Counted from the stretch's first letter, positions 50,515-60,880 are shown. The stretch: DNA of 64,000 nucleotides from Polaromonas sp. 39-63-25 (GCF_002278925.1 NZ_NCJH01000002.1:248001-312000), one strand, 5' to 3'. Notes: generated by a model not told the origin, from the letters alone. Numbers and translations are program-made.

Positions 50515-51321
50515 ATGAAAACCTTTCTGACCCCTGCCCTGGTGGCCGTTACCCTGCTGTTCACCGGATGCGCCAGCACCACCGAAGGCGGTGCCGTTGG
50601 TGCGTCGCGCTCGCAGCTTCTGCTGGTGTCATCCGCGGAGCTGGACCAGATGGCGGCCCAAAGTTACGCCAAGCTCAAGGCCGAAGCCAGCGCCAAAGGC
50701 ACGCTCAACACCAATGCGGCCATGCTGGCCCGCGTGCGCGCAGTGGCCGCCCGCATAGAACCGCAGACAGCGGTGTTCCGCGCCGACGCACCGCGCTGGC
50801 AGTGGGAGGTCAACCTGATCACCAGCGACCAGCTCAATGCCTTCTGCATGCCTGGCGGAAAAATCATGTTCTACACCGGTCTGGTTTCCAGACTCAACCT
50901 CAGTGATGACGAAATTGCTGTCGTGATGGGCCACGAAATCGCCCATGCCCTGCGCGAGCACTCGCGCGAACAGGTGTCCCAGGCAGCGGCCGCACAGACC
51001 GCCATCGGCATCGGCACCCAGTTGCTGGGTCTGGGTGGAGGCACCTCACAGATCACGGAAGCCGCCTACGAGGCCCTGGTGGCTACACGTTTCAGCCGTT
51101 CGCATGAAAGCGAAGCCGACCGCATCGGCCTGGAACTGACGGCACGCGCCGGCTACAACCCCCAGGCCGGCGTGAGCCTGTGGCAGAAAATGGCCAGTGC
51201 AGGCAGCACCGGCGGCGGCGTCGATTTTCTGAGCAGCCACCCCACCGATAGCAGCCGCGTGCAGCAGATCCAGGCCTTGCTGCCAACGGTGATGCCGCTG
51301 TACCAGGCGACGCGCCGCTAA
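50515..51321 (+). CDS. M48-family lipoprotein metalloprotease
   Basis: This 268-residue zinc protease has a lipoprotein signal (lipobox LFTGC, Cys at about residue 17) and the zinc site HEIAH in MGHEIAHALREHSREQ, with the third ligand in ESEADRIGLELTARAGY. SDEVG-like outer-membrane quality control is the usual role of such YcaL/LoiP-type proteases. An open frame begins further upstream inside ureD but carries no signal peptide. It is not part of a urease function. Confidence 0.9.
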   Translation: MKTFLTPALVAVTLLFTGCASTTEGGAVGASRSQLLLVSSAELDQMAAQSYAKLKAEASAKGTLNTNAAMLARVRAVAARIEPQTAVFRADAPRWQWEVNLITSDQLNAFCMPGGKIMFYTGLVSRLNLSDDEIAVVMGHEIAHALREHSREQVSQAAAAQTAIGIGTQLLGLGGGTSQITEAAYEALVATRFSRSHESEADRIGLELTARAGYNPQAGVSLWQKMASAGSTGGGVDFLSSHPTDSSRVQQIQALLPTVMPLYQATRR

Positions 51322-51430
51322 ACTTGTCATTCCAGACCTGACGCGCAAGCCCCCACATTGCCGCTGTCAGGTCAGGCACGGCGCGCAGGCGTGCGCCTGC
51401 GGCAGCAACAAAAACAATACGGGGAAAGCC

Positions 51431-52642
51431 ATGCCCGCAGCCATGACCACGACCGAGATCTACCTGATCGCCATGGCGATCATCTTCACGGTTCCCTACC
51501 TGATCTGGCGGATCTTCAAGACCGACTACTACGCGCCGCTGGTGGTGGTGCAGATCATTGCCGGCATCCTGCTCGGTCCCGGCATCCTGGGCAAGCTCTA
51601 CCCCGACTACTACACCTTCGTGTTCAGCGCGCCTGTCGTGCAGTCGCTCAACGGCATCGCCTGGTGGGCGGTGATGGTGTTTGTCTGGATCGCCGGCATC
51701 GAACTCGACCTGAAAAAAGCCTGGGCACACCGGCGTGAGAGCACCATCACCGCCGGCCTGGCGCTGGGCACCCCGCTGTTGTTCGGCTGCGCGGCCGCCG
51801 CCGGCATGCTGATGTACGAGGGCTGGGTCGGCCCGCAGGGCATGCGCTGGCAGTTTGTCATGGGCGTGGGCATGGCCTGCGCCGTCACCGCGCTGCCCAT
51901 CCTGATCCTGCTGATGGAAAAGCTTGCCATCCTGCGCCAACCCATCGGCCAGCGCATCCTGCGTTACGCCAGCCTGGACGACATCGCGATCTGGGGCGTG
52001 CTGGCGCTGATCCTGATGGACTGGGAGCGGGTCGGCCGCCAGGGCAGCTTTCTTGCGGCCTTTGCCTTGCTCGCCTATGTCTTCCGGAAGTTGATGCTGT
52101 GGGTGCCGGAACGCGACCGCTGGTATGCCGGACTCGTCTGGCTCATCCTCTGCGCCCTGGGTGCCGACTGGGCCGGCCTGCACTTCATGGTGGGCGCCTT
52201 CCTGGCGGGCGCCATCATGGACGGCGATTGGTTCAACCAGGAACACATGGATATGTTGCGCCACCATGTGCTGCTGGTGATGATGCCGGTTTTTTTCCTG
52301 AGCACCGGCCTGCGCACCAACTGGTCGATGGGTGGCGAAGCCGTATTCATCGCTGCGGCGGTACTGCTGGTGGCTTCGGTGGCCGGCAAGCTGGTCGGCG
52401 TCCATATCGCCGGCAAGGTACTCAAGTGGGCGCCAGGCGAGAGTTCCATCATCGGCTGGCTGCTGCAGACCAAGGCGCTGATCATGATCATTTTTGCCAA
52501 CATCCTGCTGGACAAAGGCATCATCACCAACGCAACCTTCACGGCGCTGCTGCTGATGGCGATTGCCAGCACCATGTTGACGGTGCCGGTGGTTGCGCCC
52601 AGGCTTCAGCGCATGAAAGAGATTATTTTCAGGGCGAAGTGA
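51431..52642 (+). CDS. Cation:proton antiporter, CPA2 type
   Basis: This 403-residue integral membrane protein has about 12 hydrophobic segments. It opens with LIAMAIIFTVPYLIWRIF and carries an internal repeat typical of Na+/H+ and K+/H+ exchangers (VVQIIAGILLGPGILGKL, WIAGIELDL, LHFMVGAFLAGAIM). It lacks the C-terminal TrkA-N domain of KefB/KefC. GGGGAAAGCC precedes the ATG. It probably regulates ion or pH homeostasis and is convergent with urtE, 13 bp away. Confidence 0.85.
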   Translation: MPAAMTTTEIYLIAMAIIFTVPYLIWRIFKTDYYAPLVVVQIIAGILLGPGILGKLYPDYYTFVFSAPVVQSLNGIAWWAVMVFVWIAGIELDLKKAWAHRRESTITAGLALGTPLLFGCAAAAGMLMYEGWVGPQGMRWQFVMGVGMACAVTALPILILLMEKLAILRQPIGQRILRYASLDDIAIWGVLALILMDWERVGRQGSFLAAFALLAYVFRKLMLWVPERDRWYAGLVWLILCALGADWAGLHFMVGAFLAGAIMDGDWFNQEHMDMLRHHVLLVMMPVFFLSTGLRTNWSMGGEAVFIAAAVLLVASVAGKLVGVHIAGKVLKWAPGESSIIGWLLQTKALIMIIFANILLDKGIITNATFTALLLMAIASTMLTVPVVAPRLQRMKEIIFRAK

Positions 52643-52655
52643 AGACCCGCAGCCG

Positions 52656-53348
52656 CTAGATGGCGACGAGCTGCCGCACGCCATTGGCCTGCATGTCCTT
52701 GCCCTGGCCGCGCGCGATAAACTCGCCGCGCTCCATCACCAGGTAATCGTCGGCCAGTTCTTCCGCAAAATCGTAGTACTGCTCGACCAGCAGGATGGCC
52801 ATGTCGCCGCGGTCGGCCAGCATGCGGATCACGCGGCCGATGTCCTTGATGATGCTGGGCTGGATACCCTCGGTCGGCTCGTCCAGGATCAGCAGCTTGG
52901 GCTTGGCCGCCAGTGCGCGCGCAATCGCGAGCTGCTGCTGCTGCCCGCCCGAGAGGTCGCCGCCACGCCGGTTCAGCATCTGCTTCAAAACTGGAAACAG
53001 CTCGTACAGCTCGGCCGGAATCGGCGTACTCGCACTTTTGTAGGCCAAGCCCATGCGCAGGTTTTCCTCGACCGTCAGGCGCGCAAAAATCTCGCGACCT
53101 TGCGGCACAAAACCGATGCCGGCGCGCGCGCGTTCATACGGCGTGGCGTTCTGGATGGCCTTGCCGTCGAAATCGATGCTGCCGGTCTTGATAGGCACCA
53201 GACCCATCAGCGATTTGAGCAGGGTGGTCTTGCCGACGCCGTTGCGGCCGAGCAGCACGGTGACCTTGCCGAGGTGGGCTTGCAGGCTCACGTCGCGCAG
53301 GATGTGGGAGCCGCCGTAATACTGGTTGATGTTTTTGACGTTTAGCAT
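52656..53348 (-). CDS. urtE: Urea ABC transporter ATP-binding protein UrtE
   Basis: This 230-residue LivF-type ATPase has Walker A GRNGVGKTT, signature LSGGQQQQLAIARAL and Walker B LLILDEPTEGIQPSI. The TEGIQPS sequence is characteristic of UrtE. It energises urea uptake through UrtB/UrtC together with UrtD. It is separated from urtD by 666 bp of two repeat copies, unlike the tight spacing between other urt genes, so its expression may depend on read-through or a promoter in the repeats. Confidence 0.93.
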   Translation of the reverse strand: MLNVKNINQYYGGSHILRDVSLQAHLGKVTVLLGRNGVGKTTLLKSLMGLVPIKTGSIDFDGKAIQNATPYERARAGIGFVPQGREIFARLTVEENLRMGLAYKSASTPIPAELYELFPVLKQMLNRRGGDLSGGQQQQLAIARALAAKPKLLILDEPTEGIQPSIIKDIGRVIRMLADRGDMAILLVEQYYDFAEELADDYLVMERGEFIARGQGKDMQANGVRQLVAI

Positions 53349-53391
53349 TTGGTGATCTCCATCGCGCTTCTTGGAGCTTCGGAGCCATAGT

Positions 53392-53612
53392 GGTTCGCCA
53401 ACAGGCCGGGGGTAGCCCGGCGGCTACTCACTTTCTTTTGCTTCGCCAAAAGAAAGTAAGCAAAGAAAAGGCGCCCCTGCTGTCTGCGTCCCCCTTCGCT
53501 TAAGCTACGGGGACAACCTGCGGTGCTCGGTCCAGCCGGGGCCGGGCTCGAACTCGCCTTCGGCTCAGACAATCGCCCGTCCTGATCCGTCTGGCCCTGC
53601 GCTCCTCGGCGC
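53392..53612 (-). repeat. Structured repeat family, copy C (inverted, truncated)
   Basis: This copy runs in reverse orientation. H3 arms are 53430-53439 and 53448-53457 with loop GCTTCGCC, the reverse complement of the loop in copy B. The H2 region is recognisable but degenerate; H1 is missing. It faces copy D, so the pair forms a large inverted arrangement between urtE and urtD. The gap 53349-54014 otherwise shows no gene. Confidence 0.75.
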
Positions 53613-53676
53613 AGCCAGAAGGGGGGTGGGGTCAGGAGCGGGTTCGGAATCGGAATCGGGTACGCAGTCGGGCTCC

Positions 53677-53968
53677 GGCGAGGACGCGCAAAGCGCGTCC
53701 TCGCCTCCCCGCACCCGTATTCGCTCCCCAACCCGTCGGGCCGGGCCGAGGAGCACAGCCGAAAGCGGATCAGGGCGAGCGATTGTCTGAGCGTAGCGAG
53801 TTCGAGCTCGACCCCGCTTTCGGCGAGCACCGCAGGTTGCCCGCAGCGAAGCGAAGGGACCCGGACCATCGGGTCGCCTTTTCTTTTGCTTACTTTTCTT
53901 TTGGCGACGCAAAAGAAAAGTGAGTTGCCGCCGGGCAACCCCCGGCTTGCTGGCGAACCTCCAATGCA
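53677..53968 (+). repeat. Structured repeat family, copy D
   Basis: H1 arms are 53677-53689 and 53693-53705 (GGCGAGGACGCGC) with loop AAA, 13 perfect pairs. H2 has CCGAAAGCGG and CCGCTTTCGG as in copy A. H3 arms are 53892-53902 and 53911-53921 (ACTTTTCTTTT) with loop GGCGACGC. Relative to copy A the H3 stem has one more T on the left and one more A on the right, so pairing is preserved. Confidence 0.8.
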
Positions 53969-54014
53969 CGAGGCAAAGACGGCTCCGACAGGCTCCGTCT
54001 GAACGAACCGAGGA

Positions 54015-54892
<878 letters not shown>

Positions 54893-54896
<4 letters not shown>

Positions 54897-56014
54897 TTCT
54901 CACCCCCTTTGCGGAGTTTCTTGATCAACCCAACCACACCGTTCGGCAGGAACAGCGTGACTGCAATGAACAGCATGCCCAGGAAATACAGCCAGTACTC
55001 GGGGTAGGCCACCGTCAGCCAGCTCTTGGCGCCGTTGACGATGAAGGCGCCGAGGATGGGGCCGATCAGGGTGGCGCGCCCGCCGACCGCGGCCCAGATC
55101 GCCATTTCGATCGAGTTGGCCGGGCTCATCTCGCTCGGGTTGATGATGCCGACCTGCGGCACGTACAGCGCGCCGGCAATGCCGCACATCACGGCCGACA
55201 GGGTCCAGATGGTCAGCTTGTAGCCGATCGGGTTGTAGCCCGAGAACATCACGCGGGTCTCGGCGTCGCGAATCGCCTGCAACACGCGCCCGAACTTGCT
55301 GCGCACCAGCCACTTGGCAAACAGAAAGAAGCCGAGCAGGGCCAGGCCGGTGATGACGAACAGCCCCATGCGCATGGTGGGCGTGGCAATCGGCGTATCG
55401 AGGATGCGCTTGAAGTCGGTGAAACCGTTGTTGCCGCCGAAACCGGTTTCATTGCGGAAGAACAGCAGCATGGCCGCAAAGGTCATGGCCTGGGTGATGA
55501 TGGAAAAATACACGCCCTTGATGCGTGAACGGAAAGCGAAGTAGCCAAACACAAAGGCGACCAGCCCGGGCACCAGCACGATCAGGAACAGCGTGGCGAC
55601 GAAACTGTCGCTGAAGGACCAATGCCAGGGCAACTCCTTCCAGTCGAGAAATACCATGAAGTCGGGCAAGTCGCTTTTGTAGTTGCCGTCGCGGCCGATC
55701 TGGCGCATCAGGTACATGCCCATGGCGTAACCTCCCAGCGCGAAGAACAGGCCATGCCCGAGCGACAGGATGCCGGTATAGCCCCAGATCAGATCCATGG
55801 CCAGCGCCACGATGGCGTAACACATGATCTTGCCGAGCAGCGCCACCGCGTAGGTGCTCATGTGGAACATGCTGCTCTCCGGCACCAGCAAGTTCAGCAC
55901 AGGCGCCAGCGCGCAGACCAGCAGCAGCGACAGCATGAAGGCGCTCCAGCCGGCGCGCGTGAGCAAGGGGCCTTTGGCAGGTAGAACGAGAGAGGAGGTC
56001 ATGGGCAGGCTCAT
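54893..56014 (-). CDS. urtC: Urea ABC transporter permease UrtC
   Basis: This 373-residue LivM-type permease has about ten hydrophobic segments and the conserved GYTGILSLGHGLFFALGGYAMGMYLM region. It forms the membrane channel with UrtB. It starts 2 bp after the urtB stop and overlaps urtD, so urtBCD are translationally linked. Confidence 0.94.
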
Positions 56015-56016
56015 AT

Positions 56017-57591
56017 TTACGCTTCAGCGGAGCGGCCCTTCATCGCAAAAATGCCTTGCGGGCGTTTTTGAATGAAGATGATGATGAGCACCAGCACCGC
56101 AATCTTGGCCAGCACCGCACCGGTCCAGCCTTCGAGGAATTTGTTCAGGATACCCAGGCCCATGGCCGCATAGACGGTGCCGGCCAGCTGGCCCACACCG
56201 CCCAGCACTACCACCATGAAGGCATCGACGATGTAGCCCTGGCCCAGGTCCGGGCCGACGTTGCCGACCTGGCTCAACGCGCAGCCGGCCAGGCCCGCAA
56301 TGCCTGAGCCGAGTGCAAACGCATAGGTGTCCACCCGCGCGGTGTTCACACCCATGCAGGAAGCAATCGGCCTGTTCTGCGTGACGCCGCGCACAAACAG
56401 GCCCAGCCGCGTCCTGCTGATCAGCCAGGCCATGCCCAGCAGCACCGCAATCGCAAAGCCGATGATGACCAGGCGGTTGTAAGGCAGCGACAGATTGCCC
56501 AGCACCTGCACACCGCCGCTCATCCAGACCGGGTTCTCCACGCCGACGTTTTGTGCGCCGAAGATGGAACGCACCAGTTGCTGCAGCATCAGGCTGATAC
56601 CCCAGGTGGCCAGCAGCGTCTCGAGTGGGCGACCGTAAAGAAAACGGATCACGCCGCGTTCCAATGCCGCACCCATCAGCGCCGAGGCCATGAAAGCCAC
56701 CGGCACGGCCGCCAGCAGGTACCAGTCGAACAGGCCGGGCAGATACTTCTGGAACAGGCCCTGCACCACGTAGGTGGCGTAGGCGCCAATCATCATGAGT
56801 TCGCCGTGCGCCATGTTGATGACGCCCATCAGGCCGTAGGTGATGGCCAGGCCCAGCGCCACCAGCAGCAGGATGCTGCCCAGACTGATCCCGCTGAAGA
56901 TGGCACCGAGCTTGTCGCCCCAGGCCAGCGCCGACTCGACCTTGCGCAGCGAGCCTTGCAGCGCGCTCTTGACCTCGGCGTCGTCCTCTTCCGCCAGGCG
57001 TGCGATCAGCACCGTCTTGCTGATCGGGTTGTTGCTGCCCGACAGGCGGGCCGCGGCTTCCAGGCGTTTGCGCTTGTCGCTGCTACCCAGCAGGATGGTG
57101 GCGCGCACCATCTCTAACTGGGTCTTGAGCGCAGGAACCGTCTCGGCCGCGTACGCTTTCTCGATCAGCGGCAGGCGGACTTCATCGGCACCGCCAGACA
57201 GCGTCTTGATCGCCTCGGCGCGGACCTTTTCATCCTTGGAGAATAATTTGAGTGAGGCCAGCGCATTGTCCAGCTCGCCACGCATCAGGTTGTTGTTGAT
57301 CACGTCCTCGGCCTCGGCAGGCACCGGCAACTCGGCACCGCTGACAGGGTCGTAGCCCTTGTCGTCCTTGATGACAAACACCTTGTCGCCGGCCGTCTTC
57401 ACCGCGTCGTCGGCCAGGGCCTGGATAAAGGCAGCAGTTTTTTCGTCAGGCACGGCCGAGGCCTTGACCAGCGCCTCGACCCGGGCTTCGGTCTCACCCA
57501 GCGCCATGCCCCTGACCTCTTCCGGCGTCAAGGCGTGTGCACCGGCGGACAGTAAAAAAGCGGCAAATAAAAGAAGTGTGCGCATCATCAT
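56017..57591 (-). CDS. urtB: Urea ABC transporter permease UrtB with N-terminal domain
   Basis: This 524-residue protein joins a signal peptide and a roughly 220-residue HEAT-like extracytoplasmic region (TPEEVRGMALGETEARVEALVKA...) to a LivH-type permease (ISLGSILLLVALGLAITYGLMGVINMAHGELMMIGAYATY). This extended form is usual for proteobacterial UrtB. The ATG at 57591 is chosen because the signal peptide MMMRTLLLFAAFLLSAGAHA starts there; the frame is open further upstream. A terminator separates it from urtA. Confidence 0.92.
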   Translation of the reverse strand: MMMRTLLLFAAFLLSAGAHALTPEEVRGMALGETEARVEALVKASAVPDEKTAAFIQALADDAVKTAGDKVFVIKDDKGYDPVSGAELPVPAEAEDVINNNLMRGELDNALASLKLFSKDEKVRAEAIKTLSGGADEVRLPLIEKAYAAETVPALKTQLEMVRATILLGSSDKRKRLEAAARLSGSNNPISKTVLIARLAEEDDAEVKSALQGSLRKVESALAWGDKLGAIFSGISLGSILLLVALGLAITYGLMGVINMAHGELMMIGAYATYVVQGLFQKYLPGLFDWYLLAAVPVAFMASALMGAALERGVIRFLYGRPLETLLATWGISLMLQQLVRSIFGAQNVGVENPVWMSGGVQVLGNLSLPYNRLVIIGFAIAVLLGMAWLISRTRLGLFVRGVTQNRPIASCMGVNTARVDTYAFALGSGIAGLAGCALSQVGNVGPDLGQGYIVDAFMVVVLGGVGQLAGTVYAAMGLGILNKFLEGWTGAVLAKIAVLVLIIIFIQKRPQGIFAMKGRSAEA

Positions 57592-57719
57592 GGTAAAGAA
57601 CCTGTAGGGTGGGCACGGTAGCGCGCCGGTGCGGCTCGCTGCGGTGCACAGACTGCAACTTCCTTGGAAAAAAATAATCCGATTCATGCACCGGAGTAGT
57701 GCAAGAATTGGGCCAGACC

Positions 57720-57759
57720 AAAAAAAGCCGCACCTGTTTCTGCAACCCAGGTGCGGCTT
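57720..57759 (-). terminator. Rho-independent terminator/attenuator between urtA and urtB
   Basis: On the minus strand a 12-bp perfect stem (AAGCCGCACCTG with CAGGTGCGGCTT, loop 11) is followed by seven T. A second stem (57763-57770 with 57777-57784) precedes it. Partial termination here would give more binding protein than transporter subunits. Confidence 0.88.
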
Positions 57760-57792
57760 GCACCGCAGGTCGACAGACCTGCGGCAGCGGCC

Positions 57793-59070
57793 TTATTTGC
57801 TGGCCATTTTTGCCGGCTCGTCAGGCTTCTTGTCGTTGCCTTCGATGTACGGGCTCCATGGCTTGGCTTTCACCGGGCCAGGTGTCTTCCACACCACGTT
57901 GAACTGGCCGTCGGCCTTGATCTCGCCGATAAACACCGACTTGTGGAGGTGGTGGTTTTTCTCGTCCATCTTGGAGACGATGCCCGACGGTGCCTTGAAA
58001 GTCTGGCCAGCCATGGCGGCAATCACCTTGTCGGTGTCGGTGGACTTGGCTTTCTCGACCGCCTGCTTCCACATGTTGATGCCGATGTAGGTGGCTTCCA
58101 TCGGATCGTTGGTCAGCGGCTTGTCCTTGTGGCCGGCGATACCCTTGGCCTTCGCGTAGGTCGACCATTTCTTGATGAACTCGGTGTTGGCCGGGCTCTT
58201 GATGGACTGGAAGTAGTTCCAGGCAGCCAGGTGGCCGACCAGCGGTTTCGTGTCCACGCCGCGCAGCTCTTCTTCACCCACGGAGAAAGCGACAACTGGC
58301 ACATCCTTGGCCTTCAGGCCGGCGTTGCCCAGTTCCTTGTAGAAAGGAACGTTGGAGTCGCCATTGATGGTGGAGACCACAGCGGTTTTGCCGCCAGCAG
58401 AGAATTTCTTCACGTCAGCCACGATGGTCTGGTAGTCGGAATGGCCGAACGGTGTGTATTTCTCATCGATGTCGCTGTCCTTCACACCCTTGCTCTTCAG
58501 GTAGGCGCGCAGGATCTTGTTGGTGGTGCGTGGGTACACATAGTCGGTGCCCAGCAGCACCCAGCGCTTGGCGCCGCCGCCGGCCTTGCTCATCAGGTAG
58601 TCCACGGCAGGAATGGCTTGCTGGTTGGGTGCTGCACCGGTGTAGAACACGTTCTTGGACAGCTCTTCACCTTCGTACTGCACGGGGTAGAACAGCAGGC
58701 CGTTCATTTCTTCAACCACCGGGAGTACCGACTTGCGCGACACCGAGGTCCAGCAGCCAAAAATCACCGAAACCTTGTCCTGGCCGAGCAACTGCTTGGT
58801 TTTTTCAGCAAACAGGGGCCAGTTGGAGGCAGGGTCCACGATCACGGGCTCGAGCTTCTTGCCCATCACGCCGCCCTTGGCGTTGATTTCGTCAATCGCC
58901 ATCAGCACGGTGTCTTTCAACACGGTTTCCGAAATGGCCATGGTGCCCGACAGGCTGTGCAGAATGCCCACCTTGATGGTGCCGCCCGACTGGGCATGGG
59001 CTGGCAGGACAGAGAGGCCCGCCAGGGCGACGGCGGCGCTCAGCGCCTTGAGGGTAAAACGACGTTGCAT
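57793..59070 (-). CDS. urtA: Urea ABC transporter substrate-binding protein UrtA
   Basis: This 425-residue periplasmic receptor starts at the ATG 59070 with GGAGAAGCACAC upstream. The signal peptide runs to about residue 27 (LSVLPAHA). The family motifs KVGILHSLSGTMAISET, WTSVSRKSVLPVVEEMNGLLFYPVQYEGEE and DPMEATYIGINMWKQAVEKA are characteristic of UrtA. It binds urea (or short amides) for uptake by UrtBCDE. The 220-bp gap upstream (59071-59290) should contain the operon promoter; I could not find a convincing NtrC/sigma-54 site. Confidence 0.95.
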   Translation of the reverse strand: MQRRFTLKALSAAVALAGLSVLPAHAQSGGTIKVGILHSLSGTMAISETVLKDTVLMAIDEINAKGGVMGKKLEPVIVDPASNWPLFAEKTKQLLGQDKVSVIFGCWTSVSRKSVLPVVEEMNGLLFYPVQYEGEELSKNVFYTGAAPNQQAIPAVDYLMSKAGGGAKRWVLLGTDYVYPRTTNKILRAYLKSKGVKDSDIDEKYTPFGHSDYQTIVADVKKFSAGGKTAVVSTINGDSNVPFYKELGNAGLKAKDVPVVAFSVGEEELRGVDTKPLVGHLAAWNYFQSIKSPANTEFIKKWSTYAKAKGIAGHKDKPLTNDPMEATYIGINMWKQAVEKAKSTDTDKVIAAMAGQTFKAPSGIVSKMDEKNHHLHKSVFIGEIKADGQFNVVWKTPGPVKAKPWSPYIEGNDKKPDEPAKMASK

Positions 59071-59290
59071 GTGTGCTTCTCCGGTAGGTAAGTAGTTCGC
59101 GTTTCGCCTCGCACAGCCACCAGGGAAGGGACTTTTGCGAAGCGATGAGGCGATTCTGGGCACCGGCAGGGGATTGGGGAATACGCCGGGTGGCGTATGC
59201 GCAAGAGGATCACAACGAGCGCTTGCTCGCTGCCAAGCCAGTCACACACCCTCCTTTGACATTTATCTTCATCCGGTTCAGGATGGCGTG

Positions 59291-59716
59291 ATGCTCATCA
59301 AATTTTCACCCTCCCTGTTCGCGGCCATGGCCGTTTCCGGCTTTTTGGTCGGCTGCCAATCTGCGGGGCAACCCGCCAACATGCCACCCTTCGGCTCGAT
59401 GGCGCAAATCACGTCCATCTCGCCCGACACCACCAGGGTTCTTCGCGCCGGCGAACAAGTCAGGCTGAGGGTTGACGTCAGTCATGTCCTGACCTCGCCA
59501 TCGGGAACAATCAAACTTCTCGTTCTCGCGGCCGACAGTTCGGAGCTTGGCCAGGATGTCAAGGTGATCACCAAGGGAAGTGGAAAGTCCACGCTGGAAA
59601 CCCAATTCACCGTCCCGGGCACCACGGAAATTCGCGTGTTTGCACCGCTGATTGTTCAGGGAGAAAGCTCGGGCTCAGCAGCGGATGGCCGATCCTACAA
59701 GGTGGTTCCCCGTTGA
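59291..59716 (+). CDS. Small lipoprotein of unknown function
   Basis: This 141-residue protein starts at the ATG 59291 with AGGA seven bases upstream. It has a lipobox FLVGC (Cys at about residue 22) and then a predicted beta-rich domain (GEQVRLRVDVSHVLTSPSGTIKLLVLAADSS) that resembles an immunoglobulin-like fold. I recognise no named family. It stands alone and divergent from urtA. Confidence 0.72.
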   Translation: MLIKFSPSLFAAMAVSGFLVGCQSAGQPANMPPFGSMAQITSISPDTTRVLRAGEQVRLRVDVSHVLTSPSGTIKLLVLAADSSELGQDVKVITKGSGKSTLETQFTVPGTTEIRVFAPLIVQGESSGSAADGRSYKVVPR

Positions 59717-59785
59717 GGGTGGGTCCGGCACTTCCCGACACCTGACTCCGAAACTGGTCCACCAGGAGATGCCGTTACGCAGACG

Positions 59786-60880
59786 TCACGGCCGCTTGGG
59801 CGGCTCGGCCACCTGCGCCTGCCGCGCCTTGGAAAACAGACCCCAGGCGGCCATGAACATCGCCGCGATCACGGGGCCGATGACAAAGCCGTTCAGGCCG
59901 AACAGCGCCATACCGCCCAGCGTGGACACCAGCACCACGTAGTCGGGCATCTTGGTGTCCTTGCCGACCAGCACCGGGCGCAGGATGTTGTCCACCAGGC
60001 CGATGACCAGCACGCCGAAGGCGATCAGCACCACGCCCTGGACGATGGCCCCCGTGGCCAGGAAATAAATCGCGACGGGCAGCCACACCATGGCGGCCCC
60101 GACAGCCGGCAGCAACGACAAAAAGGCCATCAGCGTGCCCCACAGCACCGGTGCATGCACACCCAGCACCCACAGGATCAGACCGCCCAGCGCGCCCTGG
60201 ATCAGGGCCACCACGATGTTGCCCTTGACCGTGGCGCGAATGACCGTGGTGAACTTGGCTGACAGCTTGCGCTTGACCTCCGCATTGAGCGGCACGGCAT
60301 CCTTGATGCGCATGACCAGGGCCGAACCGTCGAGCAGCAGGAAAAACAGCAGGTAGAGCATGACAAAAAAACTGACGAAAAAGTCGAAAGTGCCCTGGCC
60401 GATACTCAAGGCCTGCGTGGCAAAAAACTGGCTGCCCTTGGTCAGCCCTTCCGTGATCCGTTGCTGCACCAGCCCGAAGTTGTTCATGCCGAAGCGATCG
60501 AGCAGACTGGTGATCCAGGCCGGCAGGGCCTCGTAGACCTGCTGGAAGTAACGCGCCACACTGAGTTCACCCGACTGCAGGCGCTGGTAGACGCCACCGC
60601 CTTCCTGGATCAGCAGCGCGGTCACAATGCCCACCGGCAAAATGACCGCCACCAGGATGACCAGCAGTGTGAGCAACGCGGCGCCGACGCGCCTGGCCGG
60701 CATGGCCCTGAGCACGCGCAGGTACAGCGGCTTGAACATGATGGCCAGCACCGCAGCCCAGAACACCGCCCCGTAAAACGGCCAGAGTATCCACAGGAAG
60801 GCCACCGAAACGGCCAGCAGCACAAGCAGGAAGGTCTTGTCTTCAAGCGCGGTGGATGTCGCTTCGTCGGGGAGGTTCAT
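59786..60880 (-). CDS. AI-2E family transporter (PerM type)
   Basis: This 364-residue membrane protein has about eight hydrophobic segments in the PerM/AI-2E pattern (FLLVLLAVSVAFLWILWPFYGAVFWA, FFVSFFVMLYLLFFLLLDG, GALGGLILWVLGVHAPVLWG, ALFGLNGFVIGPVIAAMFM). The ATG at 60880 is chosen over an upstream start because the first helix follows. Homologues export autoinducer-2 or act as Na+/H+ antiporters, but most are uncharacterised. Confidence 0.87.
   Translation of the reverse strand: MNLPDEATSTALEDKTFLLVLLAVSVAFLWILWPFYGAVFWAAVLAIMFKPLYLRVLRAMPARRVGAALLTLLVILVAVILPVGIVTALLIQEGGGVYQRLQSGELSVARYFQQVYEALPAWITSLLDRFGMNNFGLVQQRITEGLTKGSQFFATQALSIGQGTFDFFVSFFVMLYLLFFLLLDGSALVMRIKDAVPLNAEVKRKLSAKFTTVIRATVKGNIVVALIQGALGGLILWVLGVHAPVLWGTLMAFLSLLPAVGAAMVWLPVAIYFLATGAIVQGVVLIAFGVLVIGLVDNILRPVLVGKDTKMPDYVVLVSTLGGMALFGLNGFVIGPVIAAMFMAAWGLFSKARQAQVAEPPKRP

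Noticed and set aside
59220-59250. Possible sigma-54 -24/-12 promoter for urtA (TTGGCAGCGAGCAAGC on the minus strand)
   Set aside because: The GG/GC spacing fits, but the -12 region reads AAGC rather than TTGC, and no NtrC sites were found.
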